Positions 1 to 8,840 of a stretch of DNA of 64,000 bases are shown piece after piece. The stretch is from assembly GCA_009784825.1 (NCBI GenBank), contig WQXO01000007.1, forward strand, positions 62,001 to 126,000, in the 5' to 3' direction. Both the position numbers and the translations under genes were made by a program. This DNA is from Oscillospiraceae bacterium. GTDB taxonomy: Bacteria; Bacillota; Clostridia; Oscillospirales; Ruminococcaceae. The notes beneath the pieces were generated by a model, which saw only the letters and a program-made list of their open reading frames with translations, made no database searches and was not told the origin of the DNA. Position 1 is the first letter of the stretch; every line of letters begins with the position of its first letter.

Positions 1-455
1 GGAAATATGCAGAATTCGTATTCCGTGAGGGGGAGAAAGAGCCGCAGGCGGAAATCCCGGGTAAAACCTACGGCTATTTTGCAGAATATCATTTAAACCG
101 AGGTGAATACAAGGAAGCAGCTAAATTCGCAGACAAAATGCTGCCGTATATCACAGACGGCAGTTCATTTTTCTTTTATGAATACTTCACGCTCGCTATT
201 GATATTTTCCGTGTTACGGACAACCCACGAGCGTATGAGCTGTGGAAAAAGTTCAACCCCAACTATGCGGACTGCAAGAACCCTGCGTTGAGGTTTTTCT
301 GGGGGGCGGTATCGTATCGGTTGTTTAAAGAAACCGACCCGGAGTTAAGCCGGCAGTATTACGAAACAGCGAAAGCAATCGGTAAAAAGTTTGATAAACG
401 TAACGGTAACAGCTTTTTCTCGGATTATTTGAATAACGATATTATTGATGATTAA
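1..455 (+). CDS. Hypothetical protein, C-terminal part (5' end outside window)
   Basis: The frame is open from the first bases of the window (codons in phase from base 3) to a TAA at 453-455, giving about 150 residues of the C-terminal end. The product is soluble, rich in aromatic and charged residues, with no membrane segment. Helical stretches such as YFAEYHLNRGEYKEAAKFAD look like TPR-type helix pairs, so a TPR-like scaffold is possible (inference). I do not recognise the family. Its last 14 bases overlap, tail to tail, the end of the aldo/keto reductase gene on the other strand. No separate terminator lies between them. Confidence 0.7.
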   Translation, partial: KYAEFVFREGEKEPQAEIPGKTYGYFAEYHLNRGEYKEAAKFADKMLPYITDGSSFFFYEYFTLAIDIFRVTDNPRAYELWKKFNPNYADCKNPALRFFWGAVSYRLFKETDPELSRQYYETAKAIGKKFDKRNGNSFFSDYLNNDIIDD

Positions 456-1593
456 AACTTAATAACTTTTCTGCCTGTTTCATATTATCTATCACAGAAA
501 CACCGAACGGACACCTATTCTCACAAAACCCGCAAGCTATACATTCGCCGCCCTTATGCTCAAGGCTTTTATAATGCGAAATAACCGAGGGCGGAATATT
601 TCCCGTATCTAATAAAGCAATATCAAGATACTTGGTTACAGCGGCAATATCAATCCCAATAGGGCAAGGCTGGCAGTGATTACAATACACGCAGACGCCT
701 TTCATGCCCCTCGCACCGCTGAGTACCTCGCTGTAATCCCGCTCACCGTCGCTCATTTCGAGATACTTCACACAATCATATATTTCCTCAGGGGTTTTAC
801 TGCCGAGAAGAACACTTGCCACAGCAGGTCTTGAAAGTGCATAATGAATACATTGTGCAACAGTCATGGGTTTACTGAACGGCGTATGCTCGGGTGAGAT
901 TAACTTTCCCGCACCCAGCGATTTCATAACAGTGATACCAATGCCTTTTTGTTCGCATAATTTGTACAGCTCTGCACGCTTCGGGTCAATTCCGTTGAAG
1001 CTGTCGGTATTAAACCCATTGTCAAGATGAGTAAAAATACTCTCGTCAGCGGGAATAATATCAAACGCAGGGTTAATACTGAACATCATAAGCTCAGGCA
1101 GTCCCGTATTGATTGCTTTAATTGCGGTCAACGGGTTATGCGAGCTGAACCCGATATTCCCTATGTCGCCGTTTTGCTTTAGCTTTAAAGCATAATCGGC
1201 GATTTCAGTTTCAAACACATTTTTATAATCGTCTTCACTATCAATGAAAAACAGCATACCAAAGTCAATGTACCCGCCGCACAAACGCAGGTGTTCCTCG
1301 AAATAGCGTTTTACCGTGGGCAGGTCACGACTAATGTCATACTGTTGGTTAATATCGGACGAGCAGATATGCCCTTGAATAAGAATATCCTTTCGGCGTG
1401 AACCCAAGCCCTTTGCGATATTCTCACGGATTTCCGCCCCCGGCATAAAAATATCAAAAATATTAATCCCGCAATCAAGTGCAGCGTCAATTGTAGACTT
1501 GACCTGTTCGTAGGGTTTCCTGTCTAAGTGTTCTAAGCCGAACCCGATAATACTCGCACTCTTGCCGGTGTTTCCGATTTCACGTTTTATCAT
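442..1593 (-). CDS. Aldo/keto reductase-like protein with C-terminal 4Fe-4S cysteine motifs
   Basis: 383 residues: an N-terminal aldo/keto reductase (AKR) TIM barrel (about 1-280) followed by a ferredoxin-like tail with the clusters CVYCNHCQPCP and CIACGFCENRCP. This architecture is typical of the predicted Fe-S oxidoreductases of anaerobes. The AKR catalytic tetrad appears largely lost. Asp47 is present (FDIFMPGAE), but the Tyr expected five residues later is absent, the strand that usually carries Lys reads DILIQGH, and the strand that usually carries His reads LFFID. It may therefore act as an electron-transfer or ligand-binding protein rather than a classical NADPH reductase (inference). 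The start overlaps the stop of the upstream VOC gene by 4 bases, so the two are co-translated at the end of the redox-stress cluster. Confidence 0.8.
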   Translation of the reverse strand: MIKREIGNTGKSASIIGFGLEHLDRKPYEQVKSTIDAALDCGINIFDIFMPGAEIRENIAKGLGSRRKDILIQGHICSSDINQQYDISRDLPTVKRYFEEHLRLCGGYIDFGMLFFIDSEDDYKNVFETEIADYALKLKQNGDIGNIGFSSHNPLTAIKAINTGLPELMMFSINPAFDIIPADESIFTHLDNGFNTDSFNGIDPKRAELYKLCEQKGIGITVMKSLGAGKLISPEHTPFSKPMTVAQCIHYALSRPAVASVLLGSKTPEEIYDCVKYLEMSDGERDYSEVLSGARGMKGVCVYCNHCQPCPIGIDIAAVTKYLDIALLDTGNIPPSVISHYKSLEHKGGECIACGFCENRCPFGVSVIDNMKQAEKLLSFNHQ

Positions 1594-2012
1594 TCTTCAG
1601 GACACCCGATTGAGATATTCCAGATTATTCCGAATTTGTCTGTCAGTGAGCCGAATAATTTACTCCAGAAGGTCTCTTGAAGCTCCATAATGACTGCACC
1701 ACCCTCTTTAAGTGCGTTGAACGCCGATGTTGCCGAGTCAACACTGTCAAACTCAGCCATCAAGGCAATATTCGTACCGACATTAACTGACTCATTCGGC
1801 GGGTAGTCGCAGAGCATAACCGTCACGCCCTCTTGAATATCGAACTGTGCGTGCATTACGAAATTCTCAGTACCTGCCGGAGCTTGATAACCGCCGCTCG
1901 GCGGTGCATCACCATACCGCATAATTTCCGCTTTTGCATTAAACGCTTTCTCGTAAAACATAACTGCTTCAGAACAGTTACCGTTGAATGAAATATACGG
2001 GCTTAATTTCAT
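1590..2012 (-). CDS. VOC-superfamily (PhnB/glyoxalase-like) protein
   Basis: 140 residues matching the PhnB-like branch of the vicinal-oxygen-chelate fold: the N-terminal MKLSPYISFNGNCSEAVMFY, a middle MLCDYPPNES segment and the C-terminal FWSKLFGSLTDKFGIIWNI are characteristic. Members are small dimeric proteins with two beta-alpha-beta-beta-beta modules; the substrate is normally unknown. An AGGAGGA-type SD precedes the ATG. The gene lies 26 bases after the rubredoxin gene and overlaps the AKR-like gene by 4 bases, so it belongs to the same minus-strand transcript as the oxygen-defence genes. Function beyond the fold is not assigned. Confidence 0.8.
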   Translation of the reverse strand: MKLSPYISFNGNCSEAVMFYEKAFNAKAEIMRYGDAPPSGGYQAPAGTENFVMHAQFDIQEGVTVMLCDYPPNESVNVGTNIALMAEFDSVDSATSAFNALKEGGAVIMELQETFWSKLFGSLTDKFGIIWNISIGCPEE

Positions 2013-2038
2013 GAGCTTGTCCTCCTGTTTACTTTATT

Positions 2039-2170
2039 TTATTCTTTCGAGAATTGGTCTTTTCCAACACTGCAAAGCGGACACGCATAATCATCAGCGA
2101 GTTCTTCCCACGCAGTTCCTTCGGCGGCTTCATCGTATACATATCCGCATACATCACATACATACTTCAT
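2039..2170 (-). CDS. Rubredoxin, 43 residues
   Basis: A very short gene encoding a compact rubredoxin: [10 protein letters not shown] near the N-terminus and [11 protein letters not shown] near the C-terminus provide the four Cys ligands (Cys5, Cys8, Cys30, Cys33) of the single iron site. Typical rubredoxins are 45-55 residues, so this is at the small end. A strong SD (AGGAGG) lies eight bases before the ATG. It follows the flavodiiron gene by 37 bases in the same orientation and is the expected electron carrier between an NAD(P)H-dependent reductase and rubrerythrin or flavodiiron protein. The call is certain from the cysteine pattern. Confidence 0.92.
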   Translation of the reverse strand: MKYVCDVCGYVYDEAAEGTAWEELADDYACPLCSVGKDQFSKE

Positions 2171-2207
2171 TTTAATTTCCTCCTGTCTAAATTTAATTTA
2201 CTTTAAA

Positions 2208-4046
2208 TTACATCGGCTCAAAATCAACCGCACCATGCTTACACAAAGGGCAGATAAAATCATCGGGCAAGGTGTCACCCTCATACACATATCTGCATAT
2301 TTTGCAAACGAACCCACTCTTGCTTTTATTATCGCTTTGCGGCAATTGCGGCTTGGGTTTAATGTTGTCGAAATAATATTGATAGGTAACGCCGCCTTCG
2401 TCTGATAACACAAGTGTTTCGGTAACTTCTGCCGTGAACAATGAATGACTGCCGTAGTCTTGTGTTTCAACCACTTTTGCTGAAATAACAGCATTTACGA
2501 ATTTCGGTAAATATCGAATGTTATTCGCTGTTCGTGCGTCAGAATCATATTCAGCGAATTTGAATTTTTCAACGTCACTTCCGCTTTGGAAACCGAAATG
2601 CTCAAAAATACTGTACGGCGTACTTTGAGTCAGAACACAAGCATTAAACTCACCTGTTTGAGTAATTGTTTTATGGGTGTAATTCGCCTTATTCACCGCA
2701 ATTGCAATTCTTTTCGGATTATCCGTAATCTGCATAACGGTATTAATAATACAGCCGTTGTCCTTATCCGAGTCTTTGGTAGTCAGCAAAAACAAACCGC
2801 ACGGAATCTTAAACATAGCGTTCGGTTGCGAATCAGCCGCTTTCGGCAAAGTGTCTATAATCGCCTCTGCCATTGACTGCATTTCGGAAAGCTGTGACGA
2901 TTTAAGGCTTGACTTAATGCTGATTGTGCCATTGAGAATGTTTATGTTTTTGCACTTTTCTAACTTCTCACGGATTAGCCCACCACTTGTTGCCGCCCAC
3001 GAGCCGTTCTCGATTATAGCAACTGTACGGTTTTGAATATTATGTGAAATTAAGTCGTGCAGAAACGCCTCCATAGACACGAATATCCCTGCGTTGTAGG
3101 TTGTGCTTGCTAAAACAAAATGACTGAACTTAAACGCAGCCGACACGATTTCCGATGCAGGAGTTACCGAAACATCGAACATAACGGTTTTAATCCCATT
3201 TTCTCGTAACTTACCGGATAGAATTTCAGCTACATTTTCGGTATTTCCATACACCGAAGCATACGCAATCATAACACCGTATTCTTCGGGTTCATAACTG
3301 CTCCACTGTGAATATTTCGATATAATTTGCGGTAAATTCTTACGCCAAACAAACCCGTGAAGCGGGCAAATCATGTTTATTTCCAACGCAGAGGCTTTGT
3401 TCAACAAAGCTGACACTTGCCCCCCGTATTTCCCGACAATGTTGGTGTAATAACGCCTTGCCTCGTCCATATAATCCCTTGCAAAGTCCACCTCATCAGC
3501 GAAAATCGCACCGTTTAACGCACCGAAACACCCGAACGCATCTGCGGAAAACAGGATTTTATCAGCAGAATCGTATGTCACCATTACCTCGGGCCAGTGA
3601 ACCATAGGTGCGTTCACGAAATGCAGAGTGTGCCGCCCGGTACACAGAGTATCACCCTCACCGACAATCTGAACTCTTGAGTCTAAGTCGAAACTAAATT
3701 CGTGAAATTGCTTAATGAACGCTAATGTCTTTGCGTTGCAGACGAGTTTCACGTTAGAGTACTTAGTCAGCAATTCGCCAAGTGCGGCGGAATGGTCAGG
3801 CTCCATATGCTGAACGATGATGTAGTCGAGGTTTCTGCCGTCCAATGCGTATGTGAGGTTCTCGAAAAATCTCTGCTGTACCGCTTTATCAACAGTATCG
3901 AATAATACTGTTTGAGTGTCTTTCAACAGATACGAGTTATACGACACGCCGTTCGGGACTGAATACACCCCCTCAAACATAGCTAAACGTCTGTCATTAG
4001 CACCGACCCAAGTTAAATCGTCTGTGATTTTTTTTATACAGTGCAT
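2208..4046 (-). CDS. Multidomain flavodiiron protein with flavin-reductase and rubredoxin domains
   Basis: 612 residues in four modules. Residues 1-255 are the metallo-beta-lactamase-like diiron domain with all ligands present (His80, Glu82, Asp84 in HMEPDHS; His150; Asp169; His230). Residues 258-395 are a flavodoxin domain (AYASVYGNTENVAEIL). About 410-560 is a flavin-reductase-like FMN domain (IPCGLFLLTTKDSD). Residues 577-612 are a rubredoxin with Cys581, 584, 599 and 602. The known function is reduction of O2 to water and/or NO to N2O in the cytoplasm of anaerobes. The last two modules correspond to the partner protein Hrb of acetogens, so this is a self-contained NAD(P)H-to-O2/NO chain (inference). 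It starts 9 bases after rubrerythrin. Confidence 0.92.
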   Translation of the reverse strand: MHCIKKITDDLTWVGANDRRLAMFEGVYSVPNGVSYNSYLLKDTQTVLFDTVDKAVQQRFFENLTYALDGRNLDYIIVQHMEPDHSAALGELLTKYSNVKLVCNAKTLAFIKQFHEFSFDLDSRVQIVGEGDTLCTGRHTLHFVNAPMVHWPEVMVTYDSADKILFSADAFGCFGALNGAIFADEVDFARDYMDEARRYYTNIVGKYGGQVSALLNKASALEINMICPLHGFVWRKNLPQIISKYSQWSSYEPEEYGVMIAYASVYGNTENVAEILSGKLRENGIKTVMFDVSVTPASEIVSAAFKFSHFVLASTTYNAGIFVSMEAFLHDLISHNIQNRTVAIIENGSWAATSGGLIREKLEKCKNINILNGTISIKSSLKSSQLSEMQSMAEAIIDTLPKAADSQPNAMFKIPCGLFLLTTKDSDKDNGCIINTVMQITDNPKRIAIAVNKANYTHKTITQTGEFNACVLTQSTPYSIFEHFGFQSGSDVEKFKFAEYDSDARTANNIRYLPKFVNAVISAKVVETQDYGSHSLFTAEVTETLVLSDEGGVTYQYYFDNIKPKPQLPQSDNKSKSGFVCKICRYVYEGDTLPDDFICPLCKHGAVDFEPM

Positions 4047-4055
4047 ATTAACTCC

Positions 4056-4598
4056 TTAGAAATATCTCTTCAATAATCCCGCAAACGCCATTCCGTGACG
4101 GGCTTCATCTTTACACATTTCATGAACTGTATCGTGAATTGCGTCAAGGTTTAACTGCTTCGCCTTGACTGCAAGGTCTTTTTTCCCTTGGGTAGCACCA
4201 TGCTCAGCAAGAACTCTCATTTCGAGATTTTTCTTAGTAGAAACGTCCACAACCTCACCGAGTAATTCTGCAAACTTAGCGGCGTGTTCCGCTTCCTCAA
4301 AAGCTATTCTTTTATAAGCCTCAGCAACCTCGGGGAAACCCTCCCTGTCCGCTTGACGGCTCATAGCTAAGTACATTCCCACCTCGGTACACTCACCCAT
4401 GAAATTCTGGCGTAATCCCTCGATAATTTCGGGGTCGACATCTTTTGCCACGCCTATTCTGTGTTCATCAGCATAAGCTAAGCCCTCACCGGACTGCTCG
4501 TTGAACTTTGAAGCAGGTGCATTACATTGCGGGCAATTTTCGGGAGCAGAGTCTCCCTCGTGAACAAAACCGCAGATTGAACAAATAAACTTTTTCAT
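4056..4598 (-). CDS. Reverse rubrerythrin (N-terminal rubredoxin, C-terminal diiron domain)
   Basis: 180 residues with the domain order inverted relative to classical rubrerythrin: an N-terminal rubredoxin module (Cys6, Cys9, Cys22, Cys25) followed by a ferritin-like four-helix bundle with two E..ExxH motifs ([10 protein letters not shown] and CKDEARHG). The length matches the clostridial reverse rubrerythrins that reduce hydrogen peroxide using rubredoxin electrons. It is the first gene of a minus-strand cluster with flavodiiron protein and rubredoxin, behind a consensus promoter. An AAGGAG SD sits before the ATG. Peroxide or oxygen induction is likely but no PerR-type box could be confirmed. 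Confidence 0.93.
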   Translation of the reverse strand: MKKFICSICGFVHEGDSAPENCPQCNAPASKFNEQSGEGLAYADEHRIGVAKDVDPEIIEGLRQNFMGECTEVGMYLAMSRQADREGFPEVAEAYKRIAFEEAEHAAKFAELLGEVVDVSTKKNLEMRVLAEHGATQGKKDLAVKAKQLNLDAIHDTVHEMCKDEARHGMAFAGLLKRYF

Positions 4599-4632
4599 AA
4601 GACTTCTCCTTAATTAATATTTTAATGAACTT

Positions 4633-4661
4633 ATTATAAACTAAATTATCGGGGTTGTCAA
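4633..4661 (-). promoter_or_regulatory. Promoter of the rubrerythrin-flavodiiron cluster
   Basis: On the minus strand a perfect TTGACA (4656-4661) is followed after exactly 17 bases by TATAAT (4633-4638), 35 bases upstream of the rubrerythrin ATG. Very strong housekeeping-type promoter, which fits the abundance of rubrerythrin in anaerobes. Confidence 0.85.
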
Positions 4662-4677
4662 TATTTATACATCAAAA

Positions 4678-6501
4678 TTACCCCACACTTTCAAACTGAC
4701 TGTTATACAACCCAGCATAAAATCCACCCTTACTTAACAGCTCCTCGTGACCCCCCTGCTCTACTATGTCGCCGTTGTCCATAACAAGGATTAAATCCGC
4801 ATTGCGAATGGTGGACAACCTGTGTGCAATTATAAAACTCGTCCGCCCCTGCATAAGCGTATCCATCGCCTTTTGAATCCTCTCCTCCGTCCTCGTATCC
4901 ACCGAACTGGTAGCTTCATCGAGAATGAGAATTTTCGGGTCAGCAAGAATTGCACGGGCAATGGTCAACAATTGCTTTTGCCCTTGTGAAACATTGGTCA
5001 ATTCTTCGTTTAACTCCATGTCATACCCGCCGGGGAGCGTTTTAATAAAATGATGTGCGTGTGCCGCTTTAGAGGCGGCAATCGCCTCTTCTTTCGTAGC
5101 AGTAGTTTTACCATACAGAATATTATCCATTATTGACCCGTTGAACAGCCAGGTATCCTGCAGCACCATTGCAAATGCTTTGCGAATCTCACTCTTGTTA
5201 TAATCCCGCAGGTCAACCCCGTCCACTAATATTGCACCGCTGTTTACATCGTAAAACCGCATTAATAATTTAATGATTGTGGTTTTCCCTGCACCGGTAG
5301 GCCCGACAATTGCGATTTTCTGCCCGGAATTAACCGTTGCGGAAAAATCATTGATAATTATCTTGTCCTCGGAATAACCGAAACGCACATTACGAAATTC
5401 AACAGAACCTGTGATATTCTCTGTATTAACGGGATTTTCTACGGTGTTGGTTTCCTCGTCCATTTCTAATAATTCAAAAACACGTTCTGCGGCGGCAACG
5501 GTTGACTGAACCATGCTGCTTACCTGTGCAATTTGTGCCAATGGTTGAGTGAACTGCCTTATATACTGGATAAACGCCTGTATATCCCCCACGAATATCC
5601 TGCCTTGTATGACGAAATATCCCCCGATTATCGCCACTGCCACATAACCTAAATTCCCCACGAATAACATAATCGGCATCATCAGCCCCGAAAACGCCTG
5701 CGACTTCCACGCCGAACGGTAAAGCATATTATTGTCCCTGTCGAACTTTTTCATCACCCTTTGTTCAGCGTTAAACGCACGAACGATATTCTGTGCCCCG
5801 AGGACTTCTTCAATCTGCCCGTTCACATGCCCTAAATACTCCTGCTGGTTTTGGAAATGCTTCTGCGAAAACTTAACGGTCAACGCAATCAGAACTAATG
5901 AAATCGGGATAATCACAAGTGAAATAAGTGTCATCATCCAGTCAATCGAGAACATCATCACGAGAATTCCCACCAACATAACAACCGAGGTAATTATCTG
6001 CGTCAAGCTTTGGTTTAGGCTTTGCGAAAGGGTGTCTACGTCATTTGTAATTATGGAAAGTGTTTCCCCGTGGTTCTTGGCATCGAAATAACCGAAGGGC
6101 ATTTTATGGATTTTCTCACTTATTTCTTTTCTGAGCCTATAGGTCAGCTTTTGTGCAACTCCCGTCATAAGCCAGCCCTGCACATAATTGAAAATCGCAC
6201 TGACTATATACAAAGCCAACACTGTAAGGAGGATACCGCCGACTTTCTCGAAATCTATACCGTCACCGCCCGCATACTTATTCATTAACCCGTTGAATAA
6301 TTCAGTGGTGGCGTTACCTAAAATCTTAGGCCCTACTATAGCGAAAATTGTGCTTCCTATTGCGAATGTGATAATTATAATCAGCGAGAATTTATACGCC
6401 ATGAGGTATTTCATCAAGGTCTTGAGCGTTTTTTTGAAATCCCTCGCTTTTTCCGTAACCTGCGGTAACTGATTGTTTCTTTTAATCGGCGGTCTTGCCA
6501 T
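4678..6501 (-). CDS. ABC exporter half-transporter (ATP-binding/permease), consensus-site subunit
   Basis: 607 residues: six-helix type I exporter membrane domain (about 35-335) followed by a nucleotide-binding domain with Walker A GPTGAGKTT, signature VSQGQKQ (a variant of LSGGQ), Walker B ILILDEATSSVD with the catalytic Glu, and switch AHRLS with the catalytic His. The start codon shares one base with the upstream stop (TAATG), so the two half-transporters are translationally coupled and should form a heterodimer of the BmrCD/LmrCD type. Substrate unknown (multidrug, lipid or peptide). No signal for regulation inside the gene. The gene ends 17 bases from the promoter of the rubrerythrin cluster. 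Confidence 0.9.
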   Translation of the reverse strand: MARPPIKRNNQLPQVTEKARDFKKTLKTLMKYLMAYKFSLIIIITFAIGSTIFAIVGPKILGNATTELFNGLMNKYAGGDGIDFEKVGGILLTVLALYIVSAIFNYVQGWLMTGVAQKLTYRLRKEISEKIHKMPFGYFDAKNHGETLSIITNDVDTLSQSLNQSLTQIITSVVMLVGILVMMFSIDWMMTLISLVIIPISLVLIALTVKFSQKHFQNQQEYLGHVNGQIEEVLGAQNIVRAFNAEQRVMKKFDRDNNMLYRSAWKSQAFSGLMMPIMLFVGNLGYVAVAIIGGYFVIQGRIFVGDIQAFIQYIRQFTQPLAQIAQVSSMVQSTVAAAERVFELLEMDEETNTVENPVNTENITGSVEFRNVRFGYSEDKIIINDFSATVNSGQKIAIVGPTGAGKTTIIKLLMRFYDVNSGAILVDGVDLRDYNKSEIRKAFAMVLQDTWLFNGSIMDNILYGKTTATKEEAIAASKAAHAHHFIKTLPGGYDMELNEELTNVSQGQKQLLTIARAILADPKILILDEATSSVDTRTEERIQKAMDTLMQGRTSFIIAHRLSTIRNADLILVMDNGDIVEQGGHEELLSKGGFYAGLYNSQFESVG

Positions 6502-8705
6502 TATGCAGCACCTCCCTCTAACTCCTCACGGGATAACTGGGAATAGGCAATCTGCCGATACGGTTCGCAGGCTTCGAGTAAATCCGAATGTGTCCCCACA
6601 CCGACAATCTCACCCTCGTCAAGCACAATTATCCTGTCTGCCCGCATAATTGTGCTTATTCGTTGAGCCACGATTAACACAATCTTGTCTTTCACAGAAT
6701 CGGCTAACGCCTTCCGCAGTGCCGAATCGGTTTTATAATCAAGTGCGGAAAAACTGTCATCGAATATATATATATCCGGATTTTTGGCAATGGCACGGGC
6801 TATGGAAAGCCGCTGCTTCTGCCCGCCGGAAATGTTAGTCCCGCCTTGTGATATTTCCTCGTCATAGCCGTTTTCTTTTTCTAAGATGAATTCTTCTGCC
6901 TGTGATATTTTCGATGGGATGATGTGGGCATCGTCCCCTGCTTCATCAAAAGCATAAAGAATATTCTCTCGAATACTCCCCGAAAACAGGACTGCTTTCT
7001 GCGAAACATAACCAATCCTGTCCCGCAAGTCCTCCATTCTCACATTCATGACGTTTACGCCGTTTACAAGAACCTCACCCTCACTCACATCGAAAAAACG
7101 AGGTATAAGATTAATCAGGGTAGTTTTCCCCGAACCGGTCGAGCCGATTATGGCGGTGGTCTCTCCTGCTTTTGAAACAAAGCTGATGTTGTTTAATGCG
7201 TTCTCCTCGGCGTTGTGATAACGGAACGACACGTTTTTGAACTCCACTGAGCCGTGAGAATCACCGATTGCAATTGGTTTTTGAGGATTATTGACGGTTA
7301 TAGTTTTATCAAGGACTTGGGCAATTCTGCGATACGAGATAATAGCACGGGGTAAAAACACCGAAAGCATTGACAGCATTAGAAAAGCCATAATAATCTG
7401 CATTGTATAGTTAATAAACGCCATCAAATCCCCTACCCGCATAGCCGCTTCGTTAATCTGCCCCGCACCTATCCATATTATAAGAACACATACACCGTTC
7501 ATTATGAACATCATAGTCGGGAACATAGTCGCCATCGCACGGTTAATAAATATATTAACCTTGGTCAAATCCATATTCGCAATGTCGAACCGTTGTTTCT
7601 CGGCTTCCTCACGGGAAAAAGCCCGTATAACAGGCAACCCGGTGAGAATTTCCCGGGAAATAAGATTAAGCCTGTCTATGAGCTTCTGGATTTTATTAAA
7701 CTTGGGCATTGCTACGATAAACAGCGTGACTACTAAAATGAGAATAGCCCCCACCGCCAACCCGATTACCCACCCCATGTCCGAACCGTCCTGCCGCATT
7801 ACCTTAAAAAACGCACCCAATCCCATAATCGGGGCATAGATTAGCATACGTGAGCCGAATGCTAATATCATCTGAACCTGCTGAACATCGTTGGTACAGC
7901 GGGTTATCAGCGACGCTACAGAGAAATCATCGAACTCCCTGTTCGAGAATTTCAGAATCTTTTCTAATGTTTTCCGCCTTGCTTCTCTCGAGAAGAACGC
8001 CGCCGCCCTTGCCGCAAGAAACGTAGTCAAAACCGCCGCAAACATAGAAAACATCGCATACATAATCATTTGTCCGCCTGCCGAATATATATACTCCATC
8101 TGCATTTTATCCACGTCAACGCCGGCATTGATATGCTCCTGCCGTGCCTGTAATAATGCCGATTGGTATATTATGGCAGGGTCAAGGTCTTTTATCTGCG
8201 TTTTCACGAATTGCAATATCAGGATTACGAACGGGTCACGATAGTCGATTTCACCGACACGTATCATTCTACGGACATTTTCGACATGCTCCTCAGTTAT
8301 TAAACCGGACAGCAGTTCCGACATGTCAACACCCTGTTCAAGCCCCGTGAACATTTCCTCGGTCATATTATCAGTGAAATACACGATTGCAAGCGGCAAA
8401 AGCAGCTCCTCAAGAATGTCACCGTACTCGGTTAAAACATACACACCATCGACTAAACTGTAGCATTCTAAGATTTCCTCCTCATACCACCTGTCGCTCA
8501 CGATTATAAGCAGTTTCTCCATTTCGCTTTGGGCGATTTTTTCGGGAATAGGGGAAGTTATGCCGGATTGTTGAATCCCGACATTAACAATGTCAGCAGT
8601 ATACCCCGGAAGCTCTAACTCGCAGAACGCCTGCCCGACAATTAAAACTATTATAACCAACCACACATGTGCTTTTTTAAAAAGCAGTCCGAATAATTTT
8701 GACAT
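6501..8705 (-). CDS. ABC exporter half-transporter with large extracytoplasmic insertion, degenerate ATPase site
   Basis: 734 residues, longer than a usual half-exporter because about 170 residues rich in acidic amino acids (about 40-215) lie between the first and second membrane segments and should be outside the cell. The nucleotide-binding domain has Walker A GSTGSGKTT and signature NISGGQKQR, but Walker B reads YIFDDSFSALD (Asp in place of the catalytic Glu) and the switch reads AQRIS (Gln in place of His). These two changes mark the non-catalytic half of asymmetric heterodimeric exporters. It is the promoter-proximal gene of the pair. No promoter of its own was seen, so read-through from rpsT across the hairpin element at 8735-8834 is possible. 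Confidence 0.9.
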   Translation of the reverse strand: MSKLFGLLFKKAHVWLVIIVLIVGQAFCELELPGYTADIVNVGIQQSGITSPIPEKIAQSEMEKLLIIVSDRWYEEEILECYSLVDGVYVLTEYGDILEELLLPLAIVYFTDNMTEEMFTGLEQGVDMSELLSGLITEEHVENVRRMIRVGEIDYRDPFVILILQFVKTQIKDLDPAIIYQSALLQARQEHINAGVDVDKMQMEYIYSAGGQMIMYAMFSMFAAVLTTFLAARAAAFFSREARRKTLEKILKFSNREFDDFSVASLITRCTNDVQQVQMILAFGSRMLIYAPIMGLGAFFKVMRQDGSDMGWVIGLAVGAILILVVTLFIVAMPKFNKIQKLIDRLNLISREILTGLPVIRAFSREEAEKQRFDIANMDLTKVNIFINRAMATMFPTMMFIMNGVCVLIIWIGAGQINEAAMRVGDLMAFINYTMQIIMAFLMLSMLSVFLPRAIISYRRIAQVLDKTITVNNPQKPIAIGDSHGSVEFKNVSFRYHNAEENALNNISFVSKAGETTAIIGSTGSGKTTLINLIPRFFDVSEGEVLVNGVNVMNVRMEDLRDRIGYVSQKAVLFSGSIRENILYAFDEAGDDAHIIPSKISQAEEFILEKENGYDEEISQGGTNISGGQKQRLSIARAIAKNPDIYIFDDSFSALDYKTDSALRKALADSVKDKIVLIVAQRISTIMRADRIIVLDEGEIVGVGTHSDLLEACEPYRQIAYSQLSREELEGGAA

Positions 8706-8734
8706 ATCATTACCTTAAAATATTAACCCAAAAA

Positions 8735-8834
8735 TGTAGGGGCTGATGCCCACATCAGCCCGTAAAATGGTATTGTATTGAATTTCGGGACGATAGTAGG
8801 TAAGAGTTCGCCCCGAACTCCTTCGTCCCCTACA
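8735..8834. repeat. 100-bp palindromic intergenic element with TGTAGGGG/CCCCTACA ends
   Basis: The element begins with TGTAGGGG (8735-8742) and ends with its exact inverse CCCCTACA (8827-8834). Inside are two hairpins: GGGCTGATG (8740-8748) with CATCAGCCC (8753-8761), and a nested one in which GGGACGA (8787-8793) pairs with TCGTCCC (8823-8829) around GAGTTCG/CGAACTC (8804-8810/8814-8820). It lies between rpsT and the ABC pair. A diverged copy of the first hairpin occurs at 41424-41451 inside a coding region. It is REP- or MITE-like, and may attenuate transcription from rpsT. Confidence 0.7.
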
Positions 8835-8840
8835 GTTACG

